Source: Acidobacteriaceae bacterium
GTDB taxonomy: Bacteria; Acidobacteriota; Terriglobia; Bryobacterales; Bryobacteraceae
DNA: 6,900 nucleotides
Reading direction: 5' to 3'
NCBI GenBank assembly: GCA_019244945.1
Contig: JAFASD010000055.1
Location: forward strand, 1 to 6,900
Both the position numbers and the translations under genes were made by a program. Position 1 is the stretch's first letter, and every line of letters begins with the position of its first letter. The notes beneath the pieces are model-generated. The model ran no database searches, had not been told where the DNA came from, and saw nothing but the letters and a program-made list of their open reading frames with translations. Shown piece by piece: positions 6,172-6,900 of the stretch.

Positions 6172-6180
6172 TATTTGTTC
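6157..6180. promoter_or_regulatory. Perfect 8-8-8 inverted repeat over the -35 box, candidate operator
   Basis: GAACAAAT at 6157-6164 and ATTTGTTC at 6173-6180 form a perfect inverted repeat separated by 8 bases, and the spacer covers the -35 box. Arms centred about 16 bases apart suit a dimeric helix-turn-helix regulator, most likely a repressor of the DUF2934 gene. The regulator is not in this window. Confidence 0.5.
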
Positions 6181-6379
6181 TTACGTAAATGAAAAATTCA
6201 CGCCTCCGCGAGACTCTGCATCTACTTACGGGCATGGCCTCGCCTCTGACGCTCACAAAGTTCGATTCGCCGCTAAAACGAATAAGGAACACCAGCCGCT
6301 TCCAAGTAGCTTTCTACATAGTAGACTAACGAATAGCAATAGCCGGCCCGTTCTCGAAGGATTTGAAGGCTCTCCATCC
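6181..6379. other. Divergent intergenic region before the ABC transporter gene
   Basis: About 200 bases separate the DUF2934 promoter from the ABC ATPase start. I see no convincing promoter for the plus strand; TAGACT at 6322-6327 could be a weak -10 box but its -35 is poor. A GTAG-CTAC-GTAG triplet at 6306-6324 could form two mutually exclusive 4-pair hairpins, too small to interpret. Confidence 0.3.
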
Positions 6380-6900
6380 ATGACGCTCGAACTGCGTAAC
6401 GTCTCGAAACGCTTCCCAGGCGTACTCGCCGTAGATGATGTCAGCTTCTCGGCTCCCGCCGGAGAAATAACCGGCTACCTTGGTCAGAACGGGTCGGGCA
6501 AATCGACCACCATGAAAATGATCGCCGGGCTGATCGAAATAGGCTCGGGTGAAATCCTTTTTGGCGGTGAGTCCATTCGCCGCGATCTCATGGCGCACAA
6601 ACAGCGCACCGGCTATGTGCCGGAAGAGCCGCATCTTTATGCTCATCTGAGTGGTCTCGAATACCTGACCATGGTGGCCCAACTGCGTGCCTTGCCTGTC
6701 AAGGGCTCTGCCGAACGCATTGATGGCCTGCTCAGGCTTCTCTCACTCCATTCCGACCGCGACGCTCCCATTTCCGCCTATTCGAAAGGTATGCGCCAGA
6801 AGATCCTTCTAGCCGGCGCGCTCCTGCACGATCCCGATCTTCTCCTGCTGGATGAGCCGTTTTCCGGCTTGGACGTCCCTTCAGCGCTGGTTCTCCGCAG
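6380..6900 (+). CDS. ABC-2-type transporter ATP-binding protein, 3' end beyond the window
   Basis: Cytoplasmic ATPase subunit of an ABC exporter; 173 residues are seen and the frame stays open to the window edge. Walker A is GQNGSGKST at 35-43. The Q-loop region reads GYVPEEPHLY (78-87), with Glu where Gln is usual, common in the NatA/CcmA-like ABC-2 group. The signature motif is the divergent YSKGMRQK (134-141), also typical of that group. Walker B LLLLDEP (154-160) and the D-loop SGLD (162-165) follow. The D-loop is present, but the H-loop lies beyond the edge. The substrate cannot be assigned, since ABC-2 exporters carry drugs, ions, glycans or lipids, and the partner permease is presumably downstream. 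ATG at 6380 fits the family N-terminus (MTLELRNVSKRF); AAGG about 12 bases upstream is a weak ribosome binding site. Confidence 0.95.
   Translation, partial: MTLELRNVSKRFPGVLAVDDVSFSAPAGEITGYLGQNGSGKSTTMKMIAGLIEIGSGEILFGGESIRRDLMAHKQRTGYVPEEPHLYAHLSGLEYLTMVAQLRALPVKGSAERIDGLLRLLSLHSDRDAPISAYSKGMRQKILLAGALLHDPDLLLLDEPFSGLDVPSALVLR

Noticed and set aside
6165..6193. Possible plus-strand promoter inside the inverted repeat (TTGTCA as -35)
   Set aside because: No acceptable -10 hexamer occurs at 16-18 bases, so a divergent promoter for the ABC gene is not supported.
6326..6682. 118-codon minus-strand frame opposite the ABC ATPase
   Set aside because: It is the antisense of Walker A and adjoining conserved sequence and resembles no known protein.

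Overview
The window looks like chromosomal DNA from a free-living Gram-negative bacterium, most likely an acidobacterium (Acidobacteriota). This is inferred from the gene content rather than from any marker gene: an UpxY/RfaH-type NusG paralogue opening an exopolysaccharide operon, a small DUF2934 protein, a DUF2905 membrane protein, and moderate to high GC with weak Shine-Dalgarno sequences. I see no rRNA, tRNA, CRISPR array, insertion sequence or attachment site.

Region 1 (positions 1 to about 2615, minus strand) is the start of an exopolysaccharide operon, read right to left. The order is a specialised NusG paralogue, a short ribbon-helix-helix-like protein, a secreted FecR-like protein, and a Wza-type polysaccharide export protein that runs off the left edge. 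The NusG paralogue probably lets RNA polymerase read through a long downstream glycan operon. Its own leader carries a 15-base element close to the enterobacterial ops site, the sequence that recruits RfaH. I consider this the most interesting signal in the window.

Region 2 (2723 to 4681, minus strand) is a complete acetyl-CoA synthetase. It is followed by a nested inverted repeat that separates it from the polysaccharide operon.

Region 3 (4755 to 5580) holds a small two-helix DUF2905 membrane protein on the plus strand. It converges, with a 10-base gap, on a complete type I signal peptidase gene on the minus strand.

Region 4 (5728 to 6900) has a DUF2934 protein on the minus strand. Its near-consensus promoter lies so close to the start codon that the mRNA may be leaderless, and a perfect 8-8-8 inverted repeat overlaps the -35 box. 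Divergent to it, on the plus strand, is the first part of an ABC-2-type transporter ATPase that runs off the right edge.

Only the four genes of region 1 clearly work together. The signal peptidase could process the secreted proteins, but nothing in the layout links them specifically. Most of the window is ordinary. The novelty candidates are regulatory: the ops-like site, back-to-back hairpins after the NusG paralogue, and the DUF2934 promoter/operator.
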